64,000 bases of DNA from Streptomyces sp. V1I1 (GTDB lineage Bacteria > Actinomycetota > Actinomycetes > Streptomycetales > Streptomycetaceae). This document shows positions 8,409 through 17,491 of the stretch, piece after piece. The notes under the pieces were generated by a model. The model saw only the letters and a list, made by a program, of their open reading frames with translations, did not search any database and had not been told where the DNA came from. The position numbers and the translations under genes were made by a program. Location: contig NZ_JAUSZH010000001.1 in assembly GCF_030817355.1 (NCBI RefSeq), positions 6,448,501 to 6,512,500 of the forward strand, in the 5' to 3' direction. The stretch's first letter is position 1, and every line of letters starts with the position of its first letter.

Positions 8409-8950
8409 TGGCGCGGCGGTACGACCCCGGGCGGCGTCAGCGCATCATCGACGCGGCGATCCGGGTGGTCGGCAAAAGCGGGATCGCCGGGCTCAGCCAC
8501 CGCACTGTGGCGGCCGAGGCCGATGTGCCGCTCGGCTCGACGACGTATCACTTCGCCTCCCTCGACGAGCTGTTGGTCGCCGCGTTGCGCCAGGCCAACG
8601 AGGGGTTCGCGGCGATGGTCCGGAAGAGCGGCGCGCTCGTCGACCCGGGCGCCGACCTCGCCGAGGGGCTCGCCCGGGTGATGGGGGAGTGGCTCGCCGG
8701 GGAGCGTACGGGCGTGGAGCTGGAGTACGAGCTCTATCTGGCGGCTCTGCGGCGGCCCGCGCTGCGGCCGGTCGCCGCGGAGTGGTGCCAGGAGCTCGCC
8801 GTGATCCTGGCCCGGCGGACCGATCCGGTCACGGCGCGGGCGCTGGTGGCGCTGATGGACGGGATCTGTCTGCAGGTGCTGCTGACGGACGCTCAGTACG
8901 AGGTGGAGTTCGCGCGGGAGATGCTGGCGCGGATCATCGCCCGAGGGTGA
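8408..8950 (+). CDS. TetR-family transcriptional repressor of the SMR pump
   Basis: A 180-residue protein. The N-terminal helix-turn-helix lies at about residues 10-56 (LSHRTVAAEADVPLGSTTYHFASLDELL) and an all-helical ligand-binding domain follows. It is translationally coupled to the SMR gene, and a 36-bp palindrome lies at the shared promoter. It therefore probably represses both genes until a pump substrate binds. Its stop codon is the first base triplet of a 228-bp minisatellite. Confidence 0.9.
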   Translation: MARRYDPGRRQRIIDAAIRVVGKSGIAGLSHRTVAAEADVPLGSTTYHFASLDELLVAALRQANEGFAAMVRKSGALVDPGADLAEGLARVMGEWLAGERTGVELEYELYLAALRRPALRPVAAEWCQELAVILARRTDPVTARALVALMDGICLQVLLTDAQYEVEFAREMLARIIARG

Positions 8951-9175
8951 TGCGTCCGGGGGGATGTGCCCGAGGGTGATGCGTCCGGGCTGATGCGTCC
9001 GGGGGTGACGCGTCCGAGGGGATGCGCCCGAGGGGATGCGCCCGAGGGTGATGCGTCCGGGGGTGACGCGTCCGAGGGTGACGCGTCCGAGGGGATGCGC
9101 CCGAGGGTGACGCGTCCGAGGGGATGCGCCCGAGGGTGACGCGTCCGAGGGGATGCGCCCGAGGGTGATGCGTCC
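8948..9175. repeat. Minisatellite of sixteen 14-15-bp units starting at the tetR stop codon
   Basis: Unit types TGATGCGTCCGGGGG, TGACGCGTCCGAGGG and GATGCGCCCGAGGG are interspersed, fifteen full and one partial. The last codons of tetR (GCCCGAGGG) already match the repeat, so the array seems to have grown from the 3' end of the gene. No spacer structure is present. Confidence 0.9.
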
Positions 9176-9184
9176 CTGCCGCTG

Positions 9185-9232
9185 TTGACCCACGGGTGAC
9201 CGCGCTGCGATAGTCAGTTCCTAAAAGGAACT
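9185..9232 (+). promoter_or_regulatory. Promoter and operator of the MFS gene
   Basis: TTGACC (9185-9190) and GATAGT (9209-9214) are spaced by 18 nt. Directly downstream, at the expected transcription start, is a perfect inverted repeat AGTTCCT-AAA-AGGAACT (9216-9232). This suits repression by an unlinked regulator. Confidence 0.55.
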
Positions 9233-9248
9233 CACTGGGGCGGGGTAC

Positions 9249-10460
9249 ATGAGGATGCTGCGGGACGTGCCGCGGGCGGTACGGCTACTGGCCTTCGGCG
9301 GGTTCTTCAACTCCGCCGTCAGCCTCACCTTCGTCTACCTCTTCGTGTACCTGACGGGACCGCGTGGGCTGACCGTCACCCAGGCCGGGCTGATCAGCGG
9401 CATCGGCGGTGCGGGACTGGTCGCCGGGAACTTCACCGGCGGCTGGTACGGCGACCGTTACGGCCACCGCCGCGCCCTCCTCGCCGGGGCGACCGTGAGC
9501 GGCGCGGTCCTGGTCACCCTCCCGCTGCTCCCCGTCGCCGCGCTGTACGCGGCGCTGCCGCTCGCCGAGTACGCCTCCGGCGTCGTACGCGCCGCCAACT
9601 CCGCGCTAGTCGCCGTCTCCGTCCCCGAGGGCGCACGCCGCCAGGGCTTCGCCGTGATGCGCTTCGCGGGCAACGCCGGCTTCACCGTCGGACCCCCGCT
9701 CGGCGCGCTGCTCGCCGCCCACACCTCGTACGACTGGCTCTTCGCTGTCGACGGCCTCGGCACGCTCGCCTTCGCCGCGTACGCATCGCGCGTGCTCCCG
9801 GCCCGCGCCTCGGTGCACGCCAAACCCGCCCACGACCCGGACGCTCCGTCCGTCTGGCGCGAGCTGCGCGCCAGGCCCACGGTGCTGGTGCTGCTCGCCG
9901 CGATCCTCTGCGTGGACCTCGTCTACCGGCAGCAGTACTCCACACTGCCCGTCTTCCTCGCCGACCACGGTCTTGGCACCCAGGTCTACGGCTGGCTGCT
10001 GGCCATCAACGGCGGCGTCATCCTCTGCCTCGAACTCCCCGCAGCGCACGCCCTGCGCAAACGCGCCCCGCTCTCCATCGTCGGTACCGGACTGCTGCTC
10101 GTCGGACTCGGCTACGCCGTGCTGATACCGGGCGCCGGGCTGCTGTTCGCGATCACCATGATGCTGTCGCTGACAGCGGGCGAGATCCTCTACAAGACCA
10201 CCGCCACCGCCTACGTCGCCGACGAGGCCCCCGCCCATGCGCAGGGCCGCTTCCAGAGCCTGTACGCGGGAGCCTCCGTCAGCGGCCAGGTGCTTGCCCC
10301 GCCGCTGGGCGGAGCCCTCTACTCCACCGCGCCCGGCTTGCTGTGGCCCGCCTGCGCGGTCCTCGCGGGGGCCGCCGGAGCCGCGGTTCTGGCGGCCGGG
10401 AGGCTCCGTACGCGCCCGTCAACTGAGACCGGTTCGCTCCCGCGGGCCCTTGCCGGTTAG
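9249..10460 (+). CDS. Major facilitator superfamily transporter
   Basis: A 403-residue protein with about twelve hydrophobic segments. The MFS loop motif is GDRYGHRRALLAG after helix 2, and a charged cytoplasmic loop lies near residues 185-205. It resembles the proton-coupled drug/metabolite exporter branch; the substrate cannot be read from the sequence. A stand-alone gene behind its own promoter with a palindromic operator. The ATG at 9249 is preceded by GGGGCGGGG. Confidence 0.88.
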   Translation: MRMLRDVPRAVRLLAFGGFFNSAVSLTFVYLFVYLTGPRGLTVTQAGLISGIGGAGLVAGNFTGGWYGDRYGHRRALLAGATVSGAVLVTLPLLPVAALYAALPLAEYASGVVRAANSALVAVSVPEGARRQGFAVMRFAGNAGFTVGPPLGALLAAHTSYDWLFAVDGLGTLAFAAYASRVLPARASVHAKPAHDPDAPSVWRELRARPTVLVLLAAILCVDLVYRQQYSTLPVFLADHGLGTQVYGWLLAINGGVILCLELPAAHALRKRAPLSIVGTGLLLVGLGYAVLIPGAGLLFAITMMLSLTAGEILYKTTATAYVADEAPAHAQGRFQSLYAGASVSGQVLAPPLGGALYSTAPGLLWPACAVLAGAAGAAVLAAGRLRTRPSTETGSLPRALAG

Positions 10461-10469
10461 CGTTCCACC

Positions 10470-11471
10470 ATGACTGACTCGCCCGACAGCACCACTGCTA
10501 CTCGCACCACCGGCGCCGTCGCCGCCGGACTCGCCACCCTGACCGGCGATGGCACCGTCCTGGACACCTGGTTCCCCGCCCCCGAGCTCGTCGCCGAGCC
10601 CGGGCCCGCCGGGACCGAGCGGCTGACCGCCGAGCGTGCCGTCGAGCTGCTCGGTGAAGGGGCCGCCAAGGCCATCGGCCCGGATGCCCGCCGCGGCGTC
10701 GAGGTCGTCGCCGTCCGTACGGTCATCGCCTCGCTCGACGACAAGCCGCTGGACGCGCACGACGCGTATCTGCGCCTGCACCTGCTGAGCCACCGGCTGG
10801 TCAAGCCGCACGGCCAGAACCTGGACGGCCTCTTCGGGCTGCTCGCGAACGTCGCCTGGACCTCGCTCGGCCCCGTCGCCGTCGACCAGGTGGAGACCGT
10901 GCGGCTGAACGCCCGCGCCGAGGGTCTGCACCTCGCCGTGACGAGCATCGACAAGTTCCCGCGGATGACGGACTACGTCGCGCCCAAGGGCGTACGCATC
11001 GCCGACGCCGACCGCGTCCGGCTCGGCGCGCACCTCGCCGAGGGCACCACCGTGATGCACGAGGGCTTCGTCAACTTCAACGCCGGCACGCTCGGCACGT
11101 CGATGGTCGAGGGCCGCATCTCCGCGGGCGTCGTCGTCGGCGACGGCTCGGACATCGGCGGCGGCGCCTCCACCATGGGCACCCTCTCCGGCGGCGGCAA
11201 CGTCCGCATCGTCATCGGCGAGCGCTGCCTGATCGGCGCGGAGGCGGGCGTCGGCATCGCGCTCGGCGACGAGTGCGTCGTCGAGGCCGGTCTTTACGTC
11301 ACCGCGGGCACCCGGGTCACCATGCCCGACGGGCAGATCGTCAAGGCCCGTGAGCTCTCCGGCGCGAGCAACATCCTCTTCCGCCGCAACTCGGTCACCG
11401 GCTCCGTCGAGGCCCGCCCGAACAACGCGGTCTGGGGCGGCCTCAACGACATCCTGCACAGCCACAACTAG
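10470..11471 (+). CDS. dapD: Tetrahydrodipicolinate N-succinyltransferase DapD
   Basis: A 333-residue protein with the left-handed beta-helix hexapeptide repeats ([30 protein letters not shown]). The C-terminus [15 protein letters not shown] is characteristic of actinobacterial DapD. It succinylates tetrahydrodipicolinate in the lysine/diaminopimelate pathway, needed for LL-DAP peptidoglycan. It starts 9 nt after the MFS gene and has no obvious promoter of its own in that gap. It is convergent with a dapA gene. Confidence 0.95.
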   Translation: MTDSPDSTTATRTTGAVAAGLATLTGDGTVLDTWFPAPELVAEPGPAGTERLTAERAVELLGEGAAKAIGPDARRGVEVVAVRTVIASLDDKPLDAHDAYLRLHLLSHRLVKPHGQNLDGLFGLLANVAWTSLGPVAVDQVETVRLNARAEGLHLAVTSIDKFPRMTDYVAPKGVRIADADRVRLGAHLAEGTTVMHEGFVNFNAGTLGTSMVEGRISAGVVVGDGSDIGGGASTMGTLSGGGNVRIVIGERCLIGAEAGVGIALGDECVVEAGLYVTAGTRVTMPDGQIVKARELSGASNILFRRNSVTGSVEARPNNAVWGGLNDILHSHN

Positions 11472-11473
11472 TT

Positions 11474-11493
11474 GCCCGGGGCCGCCCGGGCAG
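11474..11493. terminator. Bidirectional hairpin between dapD and dapA
   Basis: TGCCCGGG-GCCG-CCCGGGCA, a perfect 8-bp stem in the 33-nt convergent gap. Confidence 0.7.
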
Positions 11494-11504
11494 CCGGTTC
11501 GTTC

Positions 11505-12398
11505 TCAACAGCCGGACAGGCTCGATTCCGCAAGCAGCTCCTCGTACGCCACGCGCAGCCCGCAGGTCGCCTCGCGGCCCGCGGGCTGTAGCGGTTCCCG
11601 GACCGGGCCCGCGTCCAGCAGCGCCTTCGCCGTCACCGTGCCGGGCAGGCCCGACGCCATCATCAGCTCGGCCAGGGGGAGCGTGAGCCCGTTGAGGCGG
11701 GCGGCCTCGGCGGTGGCGCCCTTGTCGTACGCGTCGAGCACCGCGCGCAGCTGTCGCGGCGCGACATTCGCGACCGTGCTGACGAAGCCCGCGCCGCCCA
11801 CCGCGTACAGCGGCAGATTCAGCTCCTCGCAGCCCGAGTAGTAGGCGAGCGAGGTGCGCGCGATCACCTTGGCCGAGCCGAGCAGGTCGTACGCGCAGTC
11901 CTTGACCGCGACGATGCGGGGGTGCCCGGCGAGGCGCAGGACCGTGTCGGGCTCGATGCGGGTGCCGGTGCGGCCGGGGATGTCGTAGAGCATCACGGGG
12001 AGTGCGGTGGCATCGGCGACCGTACGGAAGTGGGCCTCGACCGCGTCCTGCGGCGGGCGGCTGTAGTAGGGCGTGACCACCAACAGGCCGTCCGCGCCCG
12101 CGTGTTCGGCCGCGCGCGCCAGCTCGACGGTGTGCCGCGTGGATGCGCTGCCCACGCCCGCGACGACGGCGGCGCTGTCGCCGACCGCTTGGCGTACGGC
12201 TCGTACCAGCGCGGTCTTCTCGGCGTCGGTGGTGGTAGGGGACTCGCCTGTGGTGCCGTTCAGGACCAGCCCGTCGCAGCCTTCGGCCACCAGACGCACG
12301 GCGAGGCGCGCGGCCGCGTCCAGGTCCAGCTCACCGGCGGCGGTGAAGGGCGTGATCATCGCGCAGAGGGCGCGGCCGAACGGTCGTGGTGTGGTCAT
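11505..12398 (-). CDS. dapA: 4-hydroxy-tetrahydrodipicolinate synthase (DapA family)
   Basis: A 297-residue TIM-barrel lyase. Schiff-base lysine K166 (RIVAVKDCAYD), Tyr138 in LYDIPGRTG and the LNGTTGES loop match authentic DapA rather than sugar-acid members. It condenses pyruvate with aspartate semialdehyde at the entry to lysine/DAP synthesis. Lying next to dapD supports the assignment. Streptomyces often have more than one dapA, so this may be a second copy. Confidence 0.88.
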   Translation of the reverse strand: MTTPRPFGRALCAMITPFTAAGELDLDAAARLAVRLVAEGCDGLVLNGTTGESPTTTDAEKTALVRAVRQAVGDSAAVVAGVGSASTRHTVELARAAEHAGADGLLVVTPYYSRPPQDAVEAHFRTVADATALPVMLYDIPGRTGTRIEPDTVLRLAGHPRIVAVKDCAYDLLGSAKVIARTSLAYYSGCEELNLPLYAVGGAGFVSTVANVAPRQLRAVLDAYDKGATAEAARLNGLTLPLAELMMASGLPGTVTAKALLDAGPVREPLQPAGREATCGLRVAYEELLAESSLSGC

Positions 12399-12507
12399 GC
12401 TCCGCAGTGTCGACCCGCTGGACAGTGAAGGTCCACTTAGATCTTCTTGGAGTCAAGGGTAAGCAGTGCTGAACAGTGGACCGACTGCGGCGCGCACACT
12501 CCGGCTG

Positions 12508-12538
12508 TTGACCTCAACCATGGTTCATGTTTCACGAT
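12508..12538 (+). promoter_or_regulatory. SoxR/MerR-type promoter of the ABM-domain gene
   Basis: TTGACC (12508-12513) is separated by a long 19-nt spacer from CACGAT (12533-12538). The spacer contains CCTCAA-CCATGG-TTCATG (12512-12529), a slightly degenerate version of the SoxR dyad CCTCAA-N6-TTGAGG. Over-long spacers with a central dyad are the hallmark of MerR-family activation. Confidence 0.6.
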
Positions 12539-12587
12539 GGTGATCAGCGGCGCACCGCAGGGGCGCGCCGATCGAGGAGGCATCGCC

Positions 12588-13301
12588 ATGAGCGTGACCG
12601 TGCAGCCCGACTCCCGGCCCGACCTCACCCGCACCGGGGTCGGCGTCATCAAGGTGTCCACCTGGGACGTCGGCACGCCCGAGCGGCAGCGGGCCGTCGT
12701 CGACGCCATCGCCAAGGCATGGCAGAGCCGGGACTGGCCCGATGCCGGACTGCTCTCGTACAGCGTCCACATCGGTGAGGACGGCAGGACCCTCCTCCAC
12801 TACTCGCAGTGGACGGGCGGGGATGCCTACCAGGAGTTCTTCCGCACCTTGCGGGACGAGCGGAACGCGGAGATCGACGCCACCGTGCCCGGCGTCGAGC
12901 GGCTCGGGCTCCATTCGTACGAGCTCTACCGCAGCGGCGCCCTGGGCGCCGACGACCGGCGCGTCCCGGGCTGCGTCGTGATCGTGGACGTGGAGTTCGA
13001 AGGACCCGACCCCGCCCGTCAGCGGGCCTGGGTGGACGGGGTCTTCGAGGCGCTGGTATCCGAGCCGCACCCGCACCCGGGCGGGATCTCCGGGCATTTC
13101 CACATCAGCGTCGACGGGACACGCGTACTCAACTACGCCGAGTGGGAGAGCGCCGAGGCCCATCGCGAGGCCCTGGCCGCGCCCGGCGACGGGGTGGGGT
13201 CGAGGACCGAGCGGTGGGCCAAGGTGCAGAACTTCCCCGGCGTGACCGGCGGCGGCGTGAACCGGTACACACCCGCGCTGAGCCTCAGCGCGGGCGTGTA
13301 G
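12588..13301 (+). CDS. Antibiotic biosynthesis monooxygenase (ABM) family protein, two ABM domains
   Basis: A 237-residue protein made of two ferredoxin-like ABM modules (about 18-112 and 130-218; LLHYSQWTGGDAYQEFF and VLNYAEWESAEAHREAL are equivalent segments). ABM enzymes oxidise quinone-like aromatics without cofactors. A SoxR-like box lies at its promoter. From memory, the S. coelicolor SoxR regulon includes an ABM-family gene, so a role in handling redox-active pigments is plausible. ATG 12588 has GAGGAGG 7 nt upstream; the longer frame from 12447 would cross the promoter. Confidence 0.82.
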   Translation: MSVTVQPDSRPDLTRTGVGVIKVSTWDVGTPERQRAVVDAIAKAWQSRDWPDAGLLSYSVHIGEDGRTLLHYSQWTGGDAYQEFFRTLRDERNAEIDATVPGVERLGLHSYELYRSGALGADDRRVPGCVVIVDVEFEGPDPARQRAWVDGVFEALVSEPHPHPGGISGHFHISVDGTRVLNYAEWESAEAHREALAAPGDGVGSRTERWAKVQNFPGVTGGGVNRYTPALSLSAGV

Positions 13302-13313
13302 CCGGGACGGGCC

Positions 13314-15158
13314 TTACGGGCGGAAGCGCAGCACCTGCGGGTCGTGGTCGCTGTTCTGGTCCGCGAACTCCGCGTTGATGTGCACGCTGTCGTACGCGAA
13401 GTCGTCGATCGACGGGCTGGTCAGGATCTGGTCGAGGACCTGGCTGTTGCCCTGGTAGACGTACGAGTAACGCTCCGAGCGCGGCAGCGACTTGACCGCC
13501 GGGTAGAGCGCGCCGCCGTCGGTGAGGGCCTTAGTCGTCGCCGAGAACTCGAAGTCGTTGATGTCACCGAGGACAAGCACGTCGGCGCGGCGGTCGGCCT
13601 TCAGGATGTCCTTGACGAAGGCGTTGACCGCCTGCGCCTGCTCGAGGCGCTTGGTCTCGGAGGAGCGGACCGGCGGCTGGTGGTGCGAGGTCAGGCCCTC
13701 GTCGCCGCCCTTCGAGCCGAAGTGGTTGGCGATCACGAAGACCGTGCGGCCGCGGAAGGTGAACTCGCCCGCCAGCGGCTTGCGGCTGCTCCCCCAGGCG
13801 GCGTTCGCCGGGTCGATCCGGCCCGGGGAGAGCGTCAGCGCCGCCCGGCCCTTCTCCTCCACGACACCGGTCGCCGTCTTCGCGTCGCCGCCCGGCCGGT
13901 CCGTGAAGGAGACCCGCTCCGGGTTGAAGAGGAAGACCTGGCGGATGTTGCCGCCGGGCTCGCCGCCGTCCTTGTTGTTCTCGGGGTCGATGGTCCGCCA
14001 CTCGTACGCCGGGCCGCCCGCCGCCGCGATCGCCGCGGTGAACTTCTTCAGCGTTTCGCCCGCCGCGACCGTGCCGTCGTTCTTGGCGCCGTTGTCGTCC
14101 TGGATCTCCTCCAGGGCCAGGATGTCGGGCGAGGCAAGGTTGTTCACCACGGCGGCCGCGAGCGCGTCGAACTTCTCCTGCGGGTCGGAGGGGTCGAGGT
14201 TCTCCACGTTGTACGTGGCGACCGCCAGCTCACCGCGGCTCTGCTTGCGCGTCGTCTCACGCTCCAGGCCAAGGTCGGCGACCGTGCCGAGCGTGCGGGC
14301 CGTGATGGTGTAGCCGCCGAACTGGTTGAAGTCCAGGGGCCCTTCGGTCGTCCCGGCCAGCACATCCCCGACATTCGCCTTGGGGAAGGGCTGCTGGGCG
14401 AGCGGCGTCAGCGACTGGATCTGCAGCCGGCCGGTGTTCTGCGAGGTGTACGAGCCGTAGACCGCGCCGCCGCGGCGGTTCGCGTGCTCGAACGGCTTCA
14501 CCGTCACCCACAGCTCCGCGAACGGGTCGGTGGCGCCGACGACGCGGGAGGTGCCGATGCGTACGTTCGCGCCCTCCAGCGACTCGTAGTAGTCCAGGGC
14601 GTACTTACGGGGTTCGAGGGGGAGGGCGTTGATGCTGCTGCCCGCCGCCGCGTCGCCGGCCGGGGCGTACGCCGAAGGCACCGACCACGCGGAGATCGTG
14701 ACCGGCGCGGGCAGTTCGTTGCCGGAGGAGACGACGGTGACGGCCGGCTTGGTGATCTCCGTCAGGGACTGGTTGCCGGAGGACGTGCCGCCCGGGACGT
14801 ACTCGGTGACCGTGCCGGAGACCAGCACCTTGTCGCCGACTGCGACAGTCGGGGCGGAGCCGGTGAAGACGAAGACACCCTCGCTGGTGGCGGGGTTGGA
14901 GTCCGCCTCCGGGTCCTGGAGCCAGAAGCCCCTGGAGCCGTAGGTCCGTACGCCCGTGACGACTCCGGGAACCTCGGTCACCTGCTGTCCGGCCAGCGGG
15001 GATGTGCGGGTGGTGCCCTGGATGTCATGGATCCGGACCGCGGCGGCGGAGGCGGCGTCGGCGGAGGCGGCGGAGGAGCCGGCGAGCAGGCCGGCGGCCA
15101 GCGCGGCGGCGACGACGGCCGCGACAGCGGCCGTTCTCGGTGCGACGGAGGAAGGCAT
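13314..15158 (-). CDS. Secreted endonuclease/exonuclease/phosphatase-family protein
   Basis: A 614-residue protein. It has a long alanine-rich signal peptide (cleavage near AASADA), an N-terminal OB-fold-like domain (about 50-160), and a DNase I-like C-terminal domain. That domain has VATYNVENL, ILALEEIQDD, ANHFGSKGG, LGDINDFEF and the terminal SDHDPQVLRF, which hold the metal and histidine ligands. It resembles extracellular nucleases of the NucH/ExeM type that scavenge DNA. ATG 15158 follows GGAG by 8 nt; the extension to 15311 lacks a ribosome site. Confidence 0.82.
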   Translation of the reverse strand: MPSSVAPRTAAVAAVVAAALAAGLLAGSSAASADAASAAAVRIHDIQGTTRTSPLAGQQVTEVPGVVTGVRTYGSRGFWLQDPEADSNPATSEGVFVFTGSAPTVAVGDKVLVSGTVTEYVPGGTSSGNQSLTEITKPAVTVVSSGNELPAPVTISAWSVPSAYAPAGDAAAGSSINALPLEPRKYALDYYESLEGANVRIGTSRVVGATDPFAELWVTVKPFEHANRRGGAVYGSYTSQNTGRLQIQSLTPLAQQPFPKANVGDVLAGTTEGPLDFNQFGGYTITARTLGTVADLGLERETTRKQSRGELAVATYNVENLDPSDPQEKFDALAAAVVNNLASPDILALEEIQDDNGAKNDGTVAAGETLKKFTAAIAAAGGPAYEWRTIDPENNKDGGEPGGNIRQVFLFNPERVSFTDRPGGDAKTATGVVEEKGRAALTLSPGRIDPANAAWGSSRKPLAGEFTFRGRTVFVIANHFGSKGGDEGLTSHHQPPVRSSETKRLEQAQAVNAFVKDILKADRRADVLVLGDINDFEFSATTKALTDGGALYPAVKSLPRSERYSYVYQGNSQVLDQILTSPSIDDFAYDSVHINAEFADQNSDHDPQVLRFRP

Positions 15159-15249
15159 CAAGGAACTCCGGAGGTGAGGGATGAGAGGCGGGGATTGGAT
15201 TCCCCGAATGGTTCTACGCGCGTCAATCTCTTGGTTGGGCAGGGGAGTT

Positions 15250-15262
15250 GTCAAGAGTTGAC
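15250..15262. promoter_or_regulatory. Inverted repeat in the divergent promoter region
   Basis: GTCAA-GAG-TTGAC lies between the minus-strand nuclease gene and the plus-strand gene at 15420. Each arm can act as a TTGAC-type -35 in one direction. Weak evidence. Confidence 0.3.
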
Positions 15263-15419
15263 GGGTGTACGGAGGCCGACGGATCGGTGAACCTGCGCAC
15301 GGGAAGCACACGGCGCGCGGTCGCGCTCCCGTGCGTACTGCCCGGGCGCGGCGAAACCCGGTGAAATGCGTCTACGCTGGGGGCCGCCCGGACCCCGTAC
15401 GCCCGAGGAGAACCACCAG

Positions 15420-16868
15420 ATGCCCGAGGACCGCCCCACCCTGCCGCCGGTACGGCTGCACCCGGACGCGGAGCTGGCGCGGGACGCGCTCGCCACGCCG
15501 CTGCTGACCAGGGCCATCCGGCTCGCCCGCTGGGCGGGTCCGGACACCCGGGTCGGCGCAGGCGGCGAACTCGTGGACGAGCAGCTGCCCGCGGCCGCCG
15601 AAGAGCTGGGCCTCGGGAGCGACGGCGACGGACCTGCGTACGCGAGCGAGGCGTGGCGCGCGGCCGTCGACACCGGCCTCGTGGAGGTCCAGGAGCCGGG
15701 CGACGACGCCGCCGAGCACGGCACGGTCACCGCGGGCGAGAATCTCGCGCTGATCACCTCGGGCGGGCCGCAGGACATCCTCGCCATCTGGCTGGAGGCC
15801 CTGGAGGCCGTGTACGCAGACGCCATCGCGCCGCTGCTCGACGACCTGGCCGAGGTGATCGGCGAGGACGGGGAGATCGACTACGAGGCGCTGGACTGGG
15901 ACCCGGACGCCGAGGCGGAATTCCTCGACGGGGTCCTCGGGAATCTCTATCTGCTCACCGTCGCGGAGGGCGGCGCGGGCGAAGGGCCGGTGCCGCTGCC
16001 CGCGCTCGCCGCGTCGATGATCGTGCCCGACGATATGGGCGAGCCCACCGACGACGTACTGGAGCAGGTGTCGGTGGCGATGATGCGGCTGGACGACCAG
16101 TTCCGGCTGTTCGAGCCGATCGGCCTGGTCGAATACCGGCCGGTGGACGAGGCGTTGATGGCGGAGGAGGGCGAGGAGTCCGTGGCGCCGGTGGACGACG
16201 AGGATGTCTCCCGGTACGGAATGGTCAGGCTCACCCCGCTCGGTCTGTACGGCATCAGGGCCCGGATGCTGGAGGCGGGGATCGACGCGCCGACGGTGGG
16301 GGATCTCGCGGACAAGGGCGCGGACGTACTCCTCGACGGGCTCGCGCAGTTCCCGGAGCCGGCGGCCCGGGCCGAGACCGAACAGTGGCTCGCCCGGCGT
16401 GGCCCGGTCGACGCCGCGCGCGACCTGCTGGCCGCGGCCCGGGGCACGGACGCGGGCGCTCCGCTGCGCCGTCTCCACTGCCAGCAGGCGCTGGCCCTGG
16501 TGGGCCCGCAGGCCGAACCGGCGGTCCGCGCGGTCCTCGACGACGCGGAACTGGGCGGCCTGGCGCGGGTCTGGCTGGCGGAGCGCGGCGCGACGGACGT
16601 ACCGGCGCCGCCGGAGTCGATGATCTTCTGGCTGGCGATCGACACGATTGCGGCGCAGCTGGACGCGGAGGGCGAACTGGAGGAACTCCAGGGCTTGGTG
16701 GAGGACCTGGTCGGTCAGCACAGCGGCTTCTTCGAGGCGTCGTGGCGGGTGGACCACCCGGCGACGGCGGAGGTGCTGGAGGCGATGGGCAGGCTGCACC
16801 GGGACAAGGCTGCGGCGAAGGAGGCCCGCAAGGCGGCCTTCAAGGCACGGTCGCGGTCGGGCGGCTGA
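15420..16868 (+). CDS. Conserved hypothetical acidic protein
   Basis: I do not recognise a family for this 482-residue protein. It is strongly acidic, with long D/E-rich stretches (about 110-230). It ends in a helical, HEAT-like segment (PVDAARDLLAAARG, LHCQQALALVGPQAEPAV) and a basic tail (KEARKAAFKARSRSGG). There is no signal peptide or membrane segment, so it is cytosolic. ATG 15420 has GAGGAG 11 nt upstream. A 15-bp tandem repeat begins 5 nt after the stop. Confidence 0.8.
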   Translation: MPEDRPTLPPVRLHPDAELARDALATPLLTRAIRLARWAGPDTRVGAGGELVDEQLPAAAEELGLGSDGDGPAYASEAWRAAVDTGLVEVQEPGDDAAEHGTVTAGENLALITSGGPQDILAIWLEALEAVYADAIAPLLDDLAEVIGEDGEIDYEALDWDPDAEAEFLDGVLGNLYLLTVAEGGAGEGPVPLPALAASMIVPDDMGEPTDDVLEQVSVAMMRLDDQFRLFEPIGLVEYRPVDEALMAEEGEESVAPVDDEDVSRYGMVRLTPLGLYGIRARMLEAGIDAPTVGDLADKGADVLLDGLAQFPEPAARAETEQWLARRGPVDAARDLLAAARGTDAGAPLRRLHCQQALALVGPQAEPAVRAVLDDAELGGLARVWLAERGATDVPAPPESMIFWLAIDTIAAQLDAEGELEELQGLVEDLVGQHSGFFEASWRVDHPATAEVLEAMGRLHRDKAAAKEARKAAFKARSRSGG

Positions 16869-16872
16869 GCCC

Positions 16873-16967
16873 CCGGTCAACTGATCCCGGTCAACCGATC
16901 CTCGGTCAACTGATCTCCGGTCAACCGATCCTCGGTCAACTGATCTCCGGTCAACCGATCCTCGGTC
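16873..16967. repeat. Short tandem repeat, about six half-units of 14-16 bp
   Basis: Alternating CCGGTCAACCGATCCT and CGGTCAACTGATCT half-units form a 30-bp higher-order unit repeated about three times. It starts 5 nt after the upstream stop codon. Confidence 0.85.
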
Positions 16968-17021
16968 GTATGAGGGGCGGCGGGCACCCTGAGGTGTCCG
17001 CCGCCCGACCGTGAGGGAACG

Positions 17022-17477
17022 TCAGCACTCGTACCGTGTCGTGTGCTTGAACGAGGACGTCGCGCCCTCGAAGCCGTACGTTCCCCGGTACGCCGGCGGA
17101 TTCTGGTATTCGCCGACGATCGTGATCGTGTTCGCGCATGAACCCTGGCCCGCGCGCTTCGCGTCCAGCCGCAACTGGTCGCCGATGGTGCCGCCGGTGA
17201 TGTTCCACGGCGCGCCGCAGATGCCGGACGTGATCTGACCACCCGTCACCACATGCGGGTAGGTGTTCGGGTTGTACTTCACCTCGATGGCGAAGGTGAC
17301 CTGACCGTTGTGCAGTTCCAGCTTCGCCGTCGTCTGGATCGCCTCCGCGGAGACCTCCGTCGGCCTGGCGAACGCCTCGTCACGCGTCTTGACCTCCGCG
17401 CCCTGAGCATTCAGATAGCGGTGCTCGGCGCTCGCCTGGCCGCCGCTCTTCTGCTGTTTCCGTGCTTGCGTGGTCAT
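17022..17477 (-). CDS. Small unknown protein of the protease-like cassette
   Basis: A 151-residue protein of no family I recognise. It has no signal peptide. The first 25 residues are polar and probably disordered (TTQARKQQKSGGQAS). The rest is beta-rich with three cysteines (GICGAPW, GSCANT and the last residue). It reads like a beta-sandwich binding module. It lies 14 nt after the protease-like gene and is very probably in the same transcript. Confidence 0.75.
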   Translation of the reverse strand: MTTQARKQQKSGGQASAEHRYLNAQGAEVKTRDEAFARPTEVSAEAIQTTAKLELHNGQVTFAIEVKYNPNTYPHVVTGGQITSGICGAPWNITGGTIGDQLRLDAKRAGQGSCANTITIVGEYQNPPAYRGTYGFEGATSSFKHTTRYEC

Positions 17478-17491
17478 GGTGCCTCCCCTCG

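Noticed and set aside
8948..9175. Possible CRISPR array
   Set aside because: Units are contiguous 14-15-bp tandem repeats with no unique spacers and no cas genes.
8201..9193. A 330-codon minus-strand frame through the minisatellite
   Set aside because: Most of its product is the translated repeat, and the rest is antisense to the SMR and TetR genes.
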